Both the position numbers and the translations under genes were made by a program. 40,307 nucleotides of DNA from the NCBI RefSeq assembly GCF_008041835.1, contig NZ_VRYE01000103.1:1-40307 (forward strand), given 5' to 3'. Positions 15,855 through 23,713 of the stretch are shown piece after piece (within the stretch, counting starts at the first letter, position 1; the number at the start of each line of letters is the position of its first letter). A model generated the notes under the pieces. The model did not search any database. It saw nothing but the letters and a program-made list of their open reading frames with translations, and was not told where the DNA came from. Source of the DNA: Ectopseudomonas mendocina. Lineage in GTDB: Bacteria > Pseudomonadota > Gammaproteobacteria > Pseudomonadales > Pseudomonadaceae.

Positions 15855-17030
15855 ATGAGCCTGAATCCTAGAGATGCAGTGATCGTCGACTTCGGTCGTA
15901 CCCCGATGGGTCGTTCCAAGGGCGGCATGCACCGCAATACCCGCGCCGAGACCATGTCCGCGCACCTGATCAGCAAAGTGCTGGAGCGCAACGCCAAGAT
16001 CGACCCGGCGGAAGTCGAGGACGTGATCTGGGGCTGCGTCAACCAGACCCTGGAGCAGGGCTGGAACATCGCGCGCATGGCGTCGCTGATGACCCAGATC
16101 CCGCACACCAGTGCCGGCCAGACCGTCAGCCGTCTGTGCGGTTCGTCCATGAGCGCCCTGCACACTGCCGTGCAGGCGATCCAGACCGGCAACGGCGACG
16201 TGTTCGTCGTCGGCGGTGTGGAGCACATGGGCCACGTCGGCATGATGCATGGCGTCGACCCGAACCCGCACCTGTCGCTGTACGCTGCTAAGGCGTCCGG
16301 CATGATGGGCCTGACCGCTGAAATGCTGGGCAAGATGCATGGCATCAGCCGTGAGCAGCAGGACGCCTTCGGTGAGCGTTCGCACCGTCTGGCGCACAAG
16401 GCCACCGTCGAAGGCAAGTTCAAGGATGAAATCATCCCGATGCAGGGCTACGACGAGAACGGCTTCCTGAAGATGTTCGATTTCGACGAAACCATTCGTC
16501 CGGAAACCACCCTGGAAAGCCTGGCTGCGCTGAAGCCTGCCTTCAACCCGAAAGGTGGCACCGTGACTGCAGGTACGTCCTCGCAGATCACCGACGGCGC
16601 TTCCTGCATGATCGTCATGAGCGCCCAGCGTGCTCAGGATCTGGGCATCCAGCCGATGGCCGTGGTTCGTGCCATGGCGGTGGCCGGTGTCGATCCGGCA
16701 ATCATGGGCTACGGTCCGGTGCCGTCCACGCAGAAGGCGCTCAAACGTGCCGGTCTTAGCATGGCTGACATCGATTTCGTCGAACTCAACGAAGCCTTCG
16801 CCGCCCAGGCTCTGCCGGTGCTGAAGGACCTGAAGCTGCTCGACAAGATGGAAGAGAAGGTCAACCTGCACGGCGGCGCGATTGCCCTGGGTCACCCCTT
16901 CGGTTGTTCCGGTGCCCGTATCTCCGGTACCCTGCTCAACGTCATGAAGCAAAACGGTGGCACTTTCGGTGTCTCCACCATGTGCGTGGGCCTTGGCCAA
17001 GGCATCACCACTGTCTTCGAACGCGTTTAA
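15855..17030 (+). CDS. fadA: 3-ketoacyl-CoA thiolase (fatty acid oxidation complex beta subunit)
   Basis: A 391-residue thiolase that cleaves 3-ketoacyl-CoA with CoA to acetyl-CoA and a shortened acyl-CoA, completing the beta-oxidation cycle with FadB. The acyl-accepting cysteine is C95 in SRLCGSSMSALHTA; the histidine region is NEAFAAQALPV; and the second catalytic cysteine lies in ALGHPFGCSGAR and the following TMCVGLGQG. The length is normal. It is the second gene of the fadBA operon and is followed by a clear terminator. Confidence 0.97.
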   Translation: MSLNPRDAVIVDFGRTPMGRSKGGMHRNTRAETMSAHLISKVLERNAKIDPAEVEDVIWGCVNQTLEQGWNIARMASLMTQIPHTSAGQTVSRLCGSSMSALHTAVQAIQTGNGDVFVVGGVEHMGHVGMMHGVDPNPHLSLYAAKASGMMGLTAEMLGKMHGISREQQDAFGERSHRLAHKATVEGKFKDEIIPMQGYDENGFLKMFDFDETIRPETTLESLAALKPAFNPKGGTVTAGTSSQITDGASCMIVMSAQRAQDLGIQPMAVVRAMAVAGVDPAIMGYGPVPSTQKALKRAGLSMADIDFVELNEAFAAQALPVLKDLKLLDKMEEKVNLHGGAIALGHPFGCSGARISGTLLNVMKQNGGTFGVSTMCVGLGQGITTVFERV

Positions 17031-17044
17031 GCGTCAGCGGACAG

Positions 17045-17076
17045 AAACCGGGGCCCAGTGCCCCGGTTTTGCTTTT
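17045..17076 (+). terminator. Intrinsic terminator of fadBA
   Basis: A 9-bp stem (AAACCGGGG at 17045-17053, CCCCGGTTT at 17061-17069) with a 7-base loop runs into TTTGCTTTTT. Confidence 0.9.
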
Positions 17077-17103
17077 TACGGCTTTTTATATCGGGAACCG
17101 CTC

Positions 17104-17367
17104 ATGCAGTTGCAGCCAGGACTCTATCGTCACTACAAAGGCCCGCAGTACCGTGTATTCGGTGTTGCACGCCATTCCGAGAATGAAGAAGAGGTAGTGG
17201 TTTATCAGGCGCTGTATGGCGAGTTTGGCTTATGGGTGCGGCCACTCGGCATGTTCTGCGAAGAGGTCGAGGTGAACGGCAAGCGCGTTCCGCGCTTTGC
17301 TTTGATTCAGGCCGAAGTCAGCCTATCGGCGGTTCGCACGCCTGACTGCGCAGCCCCCTGCGCTTGA
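17104..17367 (+). CDS. DUF1653 family protein
   Basis: A small soluble protein of 87 residues whose first 65 match the DUF1653 pattern: LQPGLYRHYKGPQYRVFG, then VVVYQALYGEFGLWVRPLGMF. The family is widespread but uncharacterised. The ATG at 17104 begins the conserved domain; longer in-frame starts overlap fadA and its terminator. The last 20 residues (from about SLSAVRTP) fall outside the conserved part. It lies between the fadA terminator and the topA promoter. Confidence 0.85.
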   Translation: MQLQPGLYRHYKGPQYRVFGVARHSENEEEVVVYQALYGEFGLWVRPLGMFCEEVEVNGKRVPRFALIQAEVSLSAVRTPDCAAPCA

Positions 17368-17393
17368 CCTTCGCTTGGTCACCACTATATATA
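17364..17393 (+). promoter_or_regulatory. Candidate sigma-70 promoter of topA
   Basis: TTGACC (17364-17369) and TATATA (17386-17391) are separated by 16 bases, about 60 bp before the topA start. It overlaps the 3' end of the DUF1653 gene. Inferred from sequence match only. Confidence 0.5.
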
Positions 17394-17452
17394 GCGGAGC
17401 CTCAAGGCTTCCCGCCTTCTATATTTCGCAATTTTTAGGAATTCTCTGATCC

Positions 17453-20062
17453 ATGGGCAAATCGCTGGTCATCGTGGAATCCCCGGCCAAGGCCAAGACC
17501 ATCAACAAGTATCTGGGCAGCCAGTACGTGGTGAAGTCGAGCATCGGCCACATCCGTGACCTGCCTACCAGCGGCTCGGCAAGTGCCACCAAGGAGCCTG
17601 CCAAGCGCGGCAAGGCTGCTGCTGGTGAAGCGCCTGCGCTGTCGCCCAAGGAAAAGGCCAAACGCCAGCTGTTCAGCCGTATGGGCGTCGACCCCGAGCA
17701 CGGCTGGAAGGCCAAGTACGAGATCCTGCCCGGCAAGGAAAAGGTGATCGAAGAACTGCGCCGCCTGGCCAAGGATGCCGACACCATCTATCTCGCAACC
17801 GACTTGGATCGCGAAGGGGAAGCCATTGCCTGGCACCTGCGCGAATCCATCGGTGGTGATGACAGCCGCTACAAGCGCGTGGTGTTCAACGAGATCACCA
17901 AGAAGGCGATTCAGGAAGCCTTCTCCAAACCCGGTGAACTGGATATCAACCGCGTCAACGCACAGCAGGCGCGGCGTTTTCTCGACCGTGTGGTGGGCTA
18001 CATGGTCTCGCCGCTGCTGTGGGCCAAGATCGCCCGTGGCCTGTCTGCCGGTCGTGTGCAGTCGGTGGCCGTGAAGCTGGTCGTTGCGCGCGAGAAAGAG
18101 ATTCGCGCCTTCGTCCCGGAAGAATACTGGGAAGTGCACGCCGACCTCGGCACCGCGAAGAACGCCAAGGTGCGTTTCGAGGTGGTGCGCGAAAGTGGCG
18201 CAGCCTTCAAGCCGGTCAATGAAGCGCAGGCCATGGCCGCGCTGGAGAAGCTCAAGGCTTCCAGCTATAGCGTGGTCAAGCGCGAAGACCGCCCGACCAG
18301 CAGCAAACCGTCGGCGCCCTTCATTACCTCCACCCTGCAGCAGGCGGCGAGCAACCGCCTGGGCTTCGGGGTGAAGAAAACCATGATGATGGCTCAGCGT
18401 TTGTACGAAGCGGGCTACATCACCTATATGCGTACCGACTCGACCAACCTGTCGAACGACGCGGTAGAGATGGTGCGCGGCTTTATCGGCAGCGAGTACG
18501 GCGACAAGTACCTGCCGGGCAAGCCCAACCTCTATTCGAGCAAGGAAGGCGCCCAGGAAGCGCACGAAGCGATTCGTCCGTCCGACGTCAACCTGCGCCC
18601 GACCCAGCTGTCCGGCATGGAGCGCGACGCCGAGCGCCTGTACGACCTGATCTGGCGCCAGTTCGTCGCCTGCCAGATGCCGCCGGCCGAATACCTGTCC
18701 ACCAGCGTCACCGTGGCCGCCGGCGATTTCGAGCTGCGCGCCAAGGGCCGCATCCTCAAGTTCGACGGTTACACCCGTGTGCTGCCGCAGCAGAGCAAGC
18801 CGGGCGAGGACGACGTCCTGCCGGAAATGAAGGAAGGCGAGGGCCTCAAGCTGATCCAGCTCGACCCCAGCCAGCACTTCACCAAGCCGCCGGCGCGCTA
18901 CTCCGAAGCCAGCCTGGTCAAGGAACTGGAAAAGCGCGGTATCGGCCGCCCGTCCACCTACGCGGCGATCATTTCCACCATCCAGGATCGCGGCTACGTC
19001 ACGGTGCACAACCGTCGCTTCTATGCCGAGAAGATGGGCGACATCGTCACCGAGCGTCTCGACGAAAGCTTCGCCAACCTGATGGATTACAGCTTTACCG
19101 CCACCATGGAAGAGCATCTCGACGATGTGGCCCAGGGCGAGCGCGAGTGGAAGCACCTGCTCGACGAGTTCTACGGTGATTTCAAGAAGAAGCTCGAGGT
19201 GGCCGAAGCGGGCGAGGGCGGCATGCGTGCCAACCAGCCGACGCTGACCGATATTCCCTGCCGCGAGTGCGGCCGGCCGATGATGATCCGCACCGCCTCC
19301 ACTGGCGTGTTCCTCGGTTGCTCGGGCTATGCGCTGCCACCGAAGGAGCGCTGCAAGGCCACCATCAACCTGGTGCCGGGCGATGAGATCGCAGCCGATG
19401 ATGAGGGCGAGTCCGAGTCGCTGGTGTTGCTGGGCAAGCATCGCTGCCCGATCTGCGCCACGGCCATGGATGCTTATCTGCTGGATGAAACCCGCAAGCT
19501 GCACATCTGCGGCAACAATCCCGATTGCAGCGGCTACGAGATCGAGCAGGGCCAGTACCGCATCAAGGGCTACGAAGGCCCGAGCCTGGAGTGCGACAAG
19601 TGCGGTAGCCAGATGCAGCTCAAGACCGGCCGTTTCGGCAAGTTCTTCGGTTGCACCAATGCCAGCTGCAAGAACACCCGCAAGTTGCTCAAGAACGGTG
19701 AAGCGGCGCCGCCGAAGATGGACAAAGTGGATATGCCGGAGCTCAAGTGCGAGAAGGTGGACGACACCTACGTGCTGCGCGACGGCGCATCGGGTCTGTT
19801 CCTCGCTGCCAGCCAGTTCCCCAAGAACCGCGAGACGCGTGCGCCGCTGGTGCTGGAGATCGTCCCGCACAAGCATGAGATCGACCCCAAGTACCACTTC
19901 CTCTGCGATGCCCCGCAGAAGGACCCCGATGGTCGCCCTGCGGTGATTCGCTACAGCCGCAAGACCAAGGAGCAGTACGTGCAGTCCGAGGTCGATGGCA
20001 AACCCACCGGCTGGCGCGCGTTCTACGATGGCGGCAAGTGGAAGGTCGAGGACAAGCGCTAG
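17453..20062 (+). CDS. topA: DNA topoisomerase I (type IA)
   Basis: An 869-residue enzyme that relaxes negative supercoils behind transcription and replication. The N-terminal Toprim domain (SLVIVESPAKAKTINKYLG, with the acidic DLDREGEAIAWHL) binds Mg2+. The active-site tyrosine is Y325 in YITYMRTDSTNLS, and the helix-hairpin region RPSTYAAIISTIQDRGYV is conserved. The C-terminus carries three zinc-ribbon-like cysteine clusters (CRECG...C, CPICA...C, CDKCG...CTNASC). The length matches Pseudomonas TopA. The start ATG follows a T- and A-rich leader. Confidence 0.97.
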   Translation: MGKSLVIVESPAKAKTINKYLGSQYVVKSSIGHIRDLPTSGSASATKEPAKRGKAAAGEAPALSPKEKAKRQLFSRMGVDPEHGWKAKYEILPGKEKVIEELRRLAKDADTIYLATDLDREGEAIAWHLRESIGGDDSRYKRVVFNEITKKAIQEAFSKPGELDINRVNAQQARRFLDRVVGYMVSPLLWAKIARGLSAGRVQSVAVKLVVAREKEIRAFVPEEYWEVHADLGTAKNAKVRFEVVRESGAAFKPVNEAQAMAALEKLKASSYSVVKREDRPTSSKPSAPFITSTLQQAASNRLGFGVKKTMMMAQRLYEAGYITYMRTDSTNLSNDAVEMVRGFIGSEYGDKYLPGKPNLYSSKEGAQEAHEAIRPSDVNLRPTQLSGMERDAERLYDLIWRQFVACQMPPAEYLSTSVTVAAGDFELRAKGRILKFDGYTRVLPQQSKPGEDDVLPEMKEGEGLKLIQLDPSQHFTKPPARYSEASLVKELEKRGIGRPSTYAAIISTIQDRGYVTVHNRRFYAEKMGDIVTERLDESFANLMDYSFTATMEEHLDDVAQGEREWKHLLDEFYGDFKKKLEVAEAGEGGMRANQPTLTDIPCRECGRPMMIRTASTGVFLGCSGYALPPKERCKATINLVPGDEIAADDEGESESLVLLGKHRCPICATAMDAYLLDETRKLHICGNNPDCSGYEIEQGQYRIKGYEGPSLECDKCGSQMQLKTGRFGKFFGCTNASCKNTRKLLKNGEAAPPKMDKVDMPELKCEKVDDTYVLRDGASGLFLAASQFPKNRETRAPLVLEIVPHKHEIDPKYHFLCDAPQKDPDGRPAVIRYSRKTKEQYVQSEVDGKPTGWRAFYDGGKWKVEDKR

Positions 20063-20118
20063 CGTTTGGTCACGATCTGCCGCGCGTCGGCCTGGCGTCG
20101 TAACTGCGGCGCCCTGAA

Positions 20119-20143
20119 TGCCTGACGAGATGCGCGTCAGGCA
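20119..20143 (+). terminator. Possible hairpin at the 3' end of topA
   Basis: A 9-bp perfect inverted repeat (TGCCTGACG / CGTCAGGCA) with a 7-base loop lies 56 bases past the topA stop. It has no T-tract, so it may be only an RNA 3'-end structure or a protein site. Confidence 0.35.
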
Positions 20144-20190
20144 GGGTAGACGCGCGTATCATGACCCGATCTGCTGTGGAGGTCGCCGTA

Positions 20191-20709
20191 ATGGCCAAAG
20201 AAATCTATACCCGTACCAACCAGAAGATTTTCTTCGCCGGTATTGCCCTGGATAACTGGCGCAAGGCCGAAGCGTCCTCCGCGTTCAACGTGCAGGCGCT
20301 GATGCAGGCCGAGCGAGAAGCCGCGCTGTTTCACCTGTACGGTGGACTGCTCGGGCTGTGTCATGAGATTGCCGGTTATTACCGCATGAACGACGCTACG
20401 CCTTCGCGTGTCGAGGCCTTCGTGCAGCAGGCGGTGCTTGAGGGCTCGCCCAGCCCTGAGCTGGCCGAGTTGGTCGAATTGGCGCAGCAGCGCGAAACCT
20501 GGCTGGCCGAGTTGCTGGCGGCCTATGCTGCGCTGTTCCAGCCGCCGCGTGAGGAGCGCAAGGCCAAGGTCGATCCGTCCATGCCGCTGATCACCGCTGT
20601 CAGCGTTGGCGAAGAGCCGGCCGAGCTGAGCCTCGATGATGTCGATGCCTGGCGTCAGCAACTCAAGGCGCTGGTGCTGCGTTTCCGCGAAGGCCTCAGC
20701 GAGTGCTGA
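20191..20709 (+). CDS. Conserved Pseudomonas protein of unknown function (DUF6586-like)
   Basis: 172 residues, acidic, mostly helical, with no signal peptide or membrane segment. It starts MAKEIYTRTNQKIFFAGIAL and contains a long helical middle (about residues 30-130). From memory it resembles the family annotated DUF6586 in Pseudomonas, always near topA. GGAGG at 20178-20182 sits 8 bases before the ATG at 20191, which decides against the upstream ATG at 20161. No function can be assigned. Confidence 0.8.
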   Translation: MAKEIYTRTNQKIFFAGIALDNWRKAEASSAFNVQALMQAEREAALFHLYGGLLGLCHEIAGYYRMNDATPSRVEAFVQQAVLEGSPSPELAELVELAQQRETWLAELLAAYAALFQPPREERKAKVDPSMPLITAVSVGEEPAELSLDDVDAWRQQLKALVLRFREGLSEC

Positions 20710-20789
20710 TTGGGTTTAACTGGACCAGTGGGCTGGGGATGACCCCGGCTGACTGTTACAATGTCGTGTTTTTGCACAGAGACTGAGCC

Positions 20790-21026
20790 ATGCCAACATC
20801 CTTCCTGGAAATCGTCGAACTGCCCGATGGGCGTATTGCCCTGCGTCGCGCAGAGGATGAAGAGGCGCTGGTGACTCTGGACTTCTCCGCTGATGCCAAG
20901 GCTTTTCTGCAGGGGCAGCACATCGAGGTGGCCAAGGCCATGCTCAATGCCGGCGTGCAGATGGCTGGCCGAATGGCTGAAGGCGATTTCAGTGGTGAAG
21001 AAGAAGGCTCGCGCGTTCTGCACTGA
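20790..21026 (+). CDS. Small conserved protein of unknown function
   Basis: 78 residues, acidic. It begins MPTSFLEIVELPDGRIALRR, has a short beta-rich N-terminal part and then a helix (about residues 35-65), and ends in an acidic segment. The ribosome binding site is weak (GAGACTGAG). It sits between the topA-linked gene and a strong bidirectional terminator shared with sulA. Position and conservation match, from memory, a gene always found here in Pseudomonas. No domain is recognised. Confidence 0.7.
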   Translation: MPTSFLEIVELPDGRIALRRAEDEEALVTLDFSADAKAFLQGQHIEVAKAMLNAGVQMAGRMAEGDFSGEEEGSRVLH

Positions 21027-21045
21027 AGCCGCTACGCTTTAACGA

Positions 21046-21076
21046 AAACGGGGCTCCAATGGAGCCCCGTTTGCGT
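21046..21076. terminator. Bidirectional terminator between the small conserved gene and sulA
   Basis: A perfect 12-bp stem (AAACGGGGCTCC at 21046-21057, complement at 21061-21072) with an AAT loop has T-rich flanks in both directions. It separates convergent genes. Confidence 0.9.
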
Positions 21077-21086
21077 TGGTGGATCT

Positions 21087-21560
21087 TTAGCCCAGGCTGA
21101 TATTCAGGCTTTGCGCCCCGCCGGCATTGGCGGCCTGCGCAAGGCGCTGGCGAGTGCTGTTCTCGACCGGATGCAGCCAACTGATCACGGTATGGCTGCG
21201 CCCGAGCTTCAGGGCTTCTTCTGCCAGTGCCAGGGCATTCTGCCCCTGCCGTGGATGCAGCAGGAGAATACGCTCACGGTTCAGGCCAGCTTCGCGCAGC
21301 CAGCTTTGCGTAAGGCTGGCTGGCGGTGCCACCAGGGTCAGCCAGCGCGCATCCTGGTTCTCGCTCAGCTCGCGTAGAATCGGGGCCAGCAAGTGCAGGC
21401 AGTGACCGGCAGCGCCACGCAGGGCCAGTTCGCTGAACGCCTGATCATCCTCGCTACGAGAGATGTCATTGGTCGCTAACCGTGGCTCGCTCGACGTTCC
21501 GGCAAGAAAGGCGTCGAAAAGGGGAAGTTGTGGGCGCTCGAACGACTGCTGCACGTACAT
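21087..21560 (-). CDS. sulA: SOS-induced cell division inhibitor SulA
   Basis: A 157-residue cytoplasmic protein that binds FtsZ and blocks septation during DNA damage. It shows the SulA/RecA-like fold features LTLVAPPASLTQSWLREAGL and RILLLHPRQGQNALALAEEAL, and SHTVISWLHPVENSTRQRL. It starts 9 bases after lexA ends, preceded by GAGGAG, and so belongs to a lexA-sulA operon under the LexA boxes upstream of lexA. No separate SOS box is seen directly before it. Confidence 0.93.
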   Translation of the reverse strand: MYVQQSFERPQLPLFDAFLAGTSSEPRLATNDISRSEDDQAFSELALRGAAGHCLHLLAPILRELSENQDARWLTLVAPPASLTQSWLREAGLNRERILLLHPRQGQNALALAEEALKLGRSHTVISWLHPVENSTRQRLAQAANAGGAQSLNISLG

Positions 21561-21569
21561 GGTGTCTCC

Positions 21570-22184
21570 TCAGCGGCGGATTACACCGACGCTCAAACCT
21601 TCGATGACCAGATCCTGGTGTTCCAGGTCCACTTCGATCGGGGCAAACTCAGGATTCTCGGCAATCAGCCAGACCTTGTTGCCCTCGCGCTTGAAGCGTT
21701 TGACCGTCACTTCATCGTCGATACGGGCGACGACAATCTGGCCATTGCGGGCTTCACGGGTGGTGTGCACGGCGAGCAGATCGCCATCGAAGATGCCGAT
21801 GTCTTTCATGCTCATGCCGCGTACACGCAGTAGATAGTCGGCTTTGGGCTGAAAGAATGCCGGATTGATCTGGCAGGATTCCTCGACATGTTGCTGTGCA
21901 AGGATCGGTGCGCCGGCGGCGACACGGCCGATTACCGGGAGGCCCGCATCCTCGTTCGCGGCACCTGCCTCGAAGCCGGGAATGCGAATGCCTCGTGAAG
22001 CGCCTGGAGTCATCTCGATAGCCCCCTTGCGGGCGAGGGCCTTGAGGTGCTCTTCTGCGGCGTTGGGCGATTTGAACCCCAGTTCCTGAGCGATTTCCGC
22101 GCGGGTGGGTGGGTAGCCGTTGTCTTCCAGGCAGCGTTTGATGAAGGCGAGAATCTCGGCTTGGCGTGGCGTCAGTTTCAGCAT
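21570..22184 (-). CDS. lexA: LexA repressor
   Basis: A 204-residue SOS repressor and self-cleaving protease. The N-terminal winged helix-turn-helix is at residues 1-65 (LTPRQAEILAFIKRC, RAEIAQELGFKSPNAAEEHL). The cleavage bond is A90-G91 in GRVAAGAPI, the catalytic serine is S125 in VRGMSMKDIG, and the catalytic lysine is K162 in VTVKRF, all as in characterised LexA. The ATG at 22184 begins the canonical MLKLTPRQ; the longer frame to 22286 runs through the promoter and operators. Autoregulation is shown by two LexA boxes immediately upstream. Confidence 0.98.
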   Translation of the reverse strand: MLKLTPRQAEILAFIKRCLEDNGYPPTRAEIAQELGFKSPNAAEEHLKALARKGAIEMTPGASRGIRIPGFEAGAANEDAGLPVIGRVAAGAPILAQQHVEESCQINPAFFQPKADYLLRVRGMSMKDIGIFDGDLLAVHTTREARNGQIVVARIDDEVTVKRFKREGNKVWLIAENPEFAPIEVDLEHQDLVIEGLSVGVIRR

Positions 22185-22193
22185 GGCTGGGCT

Positions 22194-22209
22194 CTGTCTT
22201 TTTATACAG
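22194..22209 (-). promoter_or_regulatory. LexA (SOS) box 1, proximal
   Basis: On the plus strand CTGTCTTTTTATACAG fits CTG-N10-CAG. It lies 9 bp upstream of the lexA start codon. Confidence 0.8.
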
Positions 22210-22212
22210 TGA

Positions 22213-22228
22213 CTGGGATTATATACAG
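22213..22228 (-). promoter_or_regulatory. LexA (SOS) box 2, distal
   Basis: CTGGGATTATATACAG on the plus strand (CTGTATATAATCCCAG on the minus) fits CTG-N10-CAG with the favoured TATATA half. It lies 3 bp from box 1 and covers the lexA -10 element. Confidence 0.9.
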
Positions 22229-22245
22229 TAAGCGAGTCTTGGCAA
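22218..22245 (-). promoter_or_regulatory. lexA-sulA sigma-70 promoter
   Basis: Reading the minus strand, TTGCCA (22240-22245) is followed after 16 bases by TATAAT (22218-22223). The -10 lies inside the distal LexA box, so LexA binding would block RNA polymerase. Confidence 0.75.
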
Positions 22246-22353
22246 TGTCCATTTTTTGGATGACTGCCGTTCGGCTTGTTACCCATGCCGGGTAATCTGC
22301 GTCTCTGCTTGTTGTAAGCTGTGACCAGCCGGCCAAAAGACGGCTCATGCGGC

Positions 22354-22383
22354 TTGACAATTCAGTGGGATGAAACGTATGTT
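22354..22383 (+). promoter_or_regulatory. psrA promoter
   Basis: A perfect -35 TTGACA (22354-22359) is followed after 18 bases by TATGTT (22378-22383). The -10 lies inside the first PsrA operator. Confidence 0.75.
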
Positions 22384-22398
22384 TCAAACAAGTGTTTG
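22372..22398 (+). promoter_or_regulatory. Two overlapping PsrA operators
   Basis: GAAACGTATGTTTC (22372-22385) and CAAACAAGTGTTTG (22385-22398) both match the published PsrA motif (G/C)AAAC-N2-4-GTTT(G/C) with N4, and share one base. They lie over the psrA -10 and start region, supporting autorepression. Confidence 0.9.
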
Positions 22399-22412
22399 TC
22401 AGGTGATAACTC

Positions 22413-23120
22413 ATGGCTCAGTCGGAAACCGTTGAACGCATTCTCGATGCTGCGGAACAGCTGTTCGCGGAAAAGGGCTTCGCCGAGACATCGCTGCGTC
22501 TTATCACCAGCAAGGCCGGGGTCAACCTGGCTGCCGTCAATTACCACTTCGGTTCGAAGAAGGCGCTGATTCAGGCGGTCTTCTCGCGTTTCCTCGGGCC
22601 TTTCTGCGCCAGCCTGGAAAAGGAACTTGATCGCCGTCAGGCCAAGTCTGAAACCCAGGTTTCCCTGGAAGAGCTGCTCGAATTGCTGGTCGAGCAGGCC
22701 CTGGCTGTGAAGCCGCGCAGCGGCAATGACCTGTCCATCTTCATGCGTCTGCTCGGTTTGGCCTTCAGCCAGAGCCAGGGTCACTTGCGCAAGTATCTGG
22801 AAGAGGTCTACGGCAAGGTTTTCCGTCGTTACATGCTGCTGGTGCATGAAGCTGCGCCGCGCATTCCGCCGCTTGAGCTGTTCTGGCGCGTGCACTTTAT
22901 GCTCGGCGCCGCGGCGTTCAGCATGTCCGGCATCAAGGCGCTGCGGGCGATGGCCGAGACCGATTTCGGCGTCAACACCTCGATCGAGCAGGTGATGCGC
23001 ATGATGGTGCCTTTCCTGGCTGCAGGCATGCGTTCTGAGACTGGGGTTGCCGACCCCGCCTTGGCTGGCGCGCAACTCAAACCGCGCAGCAAGACACCGA
23101 GCGCCGCGCCCAAGGTTTGA
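22413..23120 (+). CDS. psrA: TetR-family regulator PsrA
   Basis: A 235-residue TetR repressor. The N-terminal HTH (residues about 5-55: RILDAAEQLFAEKGFAETSL, LITSKAGVNLAAVNYHFGSK) is canonical, and the C-terminal ligand domain matches PsrA. In P. aeruginosa PsrA senses long-chain fatty acids, derepresses fadBA and itself, and activates rpoS. The ATG at 22413 follows AGGTGATAACTC. Two exact PsrA palindromes lie directly upstream, strengthening the assignment. It diverges from lexA across 228 bp. Confidence 0.95.
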   Translation: MAQSETVERILDAAEQLFAEKGFAETSLRLITSKAGVNLAAVNYHFGSKKALIQAVFSRFLGPFCASLEKELDRRQAKSETQVSLEELLELLVEQALAVKPRSGNDLSIFMRLLGLAFSQSQGHLRKYLEEVYGKVFRRYMLLVHEAAPRIPPLELFWRVHFMLGAAAFSMSGIKALRAMAETDFGVNTSIEQVMRMMVPFLAAGMRSETGVADPALAGAQLKPRSKTPSAAPKV

Positions 23121-23173
23121 CCTGACGGCAGGTGGGCTTGGCTTCGCCCTGCGGCCTGCTAAGCTAGCGGCCC

Positions 23174-23701
23174 ATGTCCGATCTCGATTTACTCCATATC
23201 TCCATTGCCGACCAGACGCTTTACGGCTTTCGTGCTGGGCGGCTGCTGCTGAGCTTGCCTGTCTCCACGGCGTTCAATGGGGTGGGTGAACTTAACGGTT
23301 CAGGCTGTACGCCGCGCGGGCTGCATCAGGTACGCGCGAAGATCGGCGCAGGTTTGCCTCTGGCGGCCGTATTGCGCGGTCGTCGCTGGACAGGGGAGGT
23401 GTGGTCACCTGAGCTGCACGAGCAGTTTCCTGGCCGCGACTGGATTCTCACCCGTATTCTCTGGCTAAGCGGTCTTGAGCCGGGGCGCAATCGCCTGGGC
23501 GAGGTCGATACCTTTCGCCGTTACATTTATCTGCATGGCACACCGGATACGGAACCCATGGGGACGCCGTTGTCCCATGGCTGCATTCGTTTGCGTAACG
23601 CCGACATGCTGGCGCTTTTCGAGCGCGTACCGCCGCACTGCAAGGTACGTATCGATGAGGCGCCCTGCCCGCAGTGGGCTGCAGACCAAGACTTCACGTA
23701 A
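23174..23701 (+). CDS. L,D-transpeptidase (YkuD) family protein without a visible signal peptide
   Basis: 175 residues with a complete YkuD active site: HGTPDTEPMG, then LSHGCIRLRNADM with the nucleophile at C137. The family makes or cuts L,D-crosslinks in peptidoglycan using this cysteine. The protein starts MSDLDLLHISIADQTLYGFR with no hydrophobic leader, and no upstream in-frame extension supplies one. It may act in the cytoplasm, for example on recycled muropeptides, or leave by an unseen route. nagZ begins 12 bases after it stops, so the two are probably co-transcribed. Confidence 0.88.
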   Translation: MSDLDLLHISIADQTLYGFRAGRLLLSLPVSTAFNGVGELNGSGCTPRGLHQVRAKIGAGLPLAAVLRGRRWTGEVWSPELHEQFPGRDWILTRILWLSGLEPGRNRLGEVDTFRRYIYLHGTPDTEPMGTPLSHGCIRLRNADMLALFERVPPHCKVRIDEAPCPQWAADQDFT

Positions 23702-23713
23702 GGAAATACTCTC

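Noticed and set aside
14139..17000. 953-residue minus-strand open frame across fadBA
   Set aside because: Its histidine- and aspartate-rich composition is the mirror of the fadB and fadA codons; both sense genes are certain.
17435..19897. 820-residue minus-strand open frame
   Set aside because: It is antisense to topA, whose motifs are all present.
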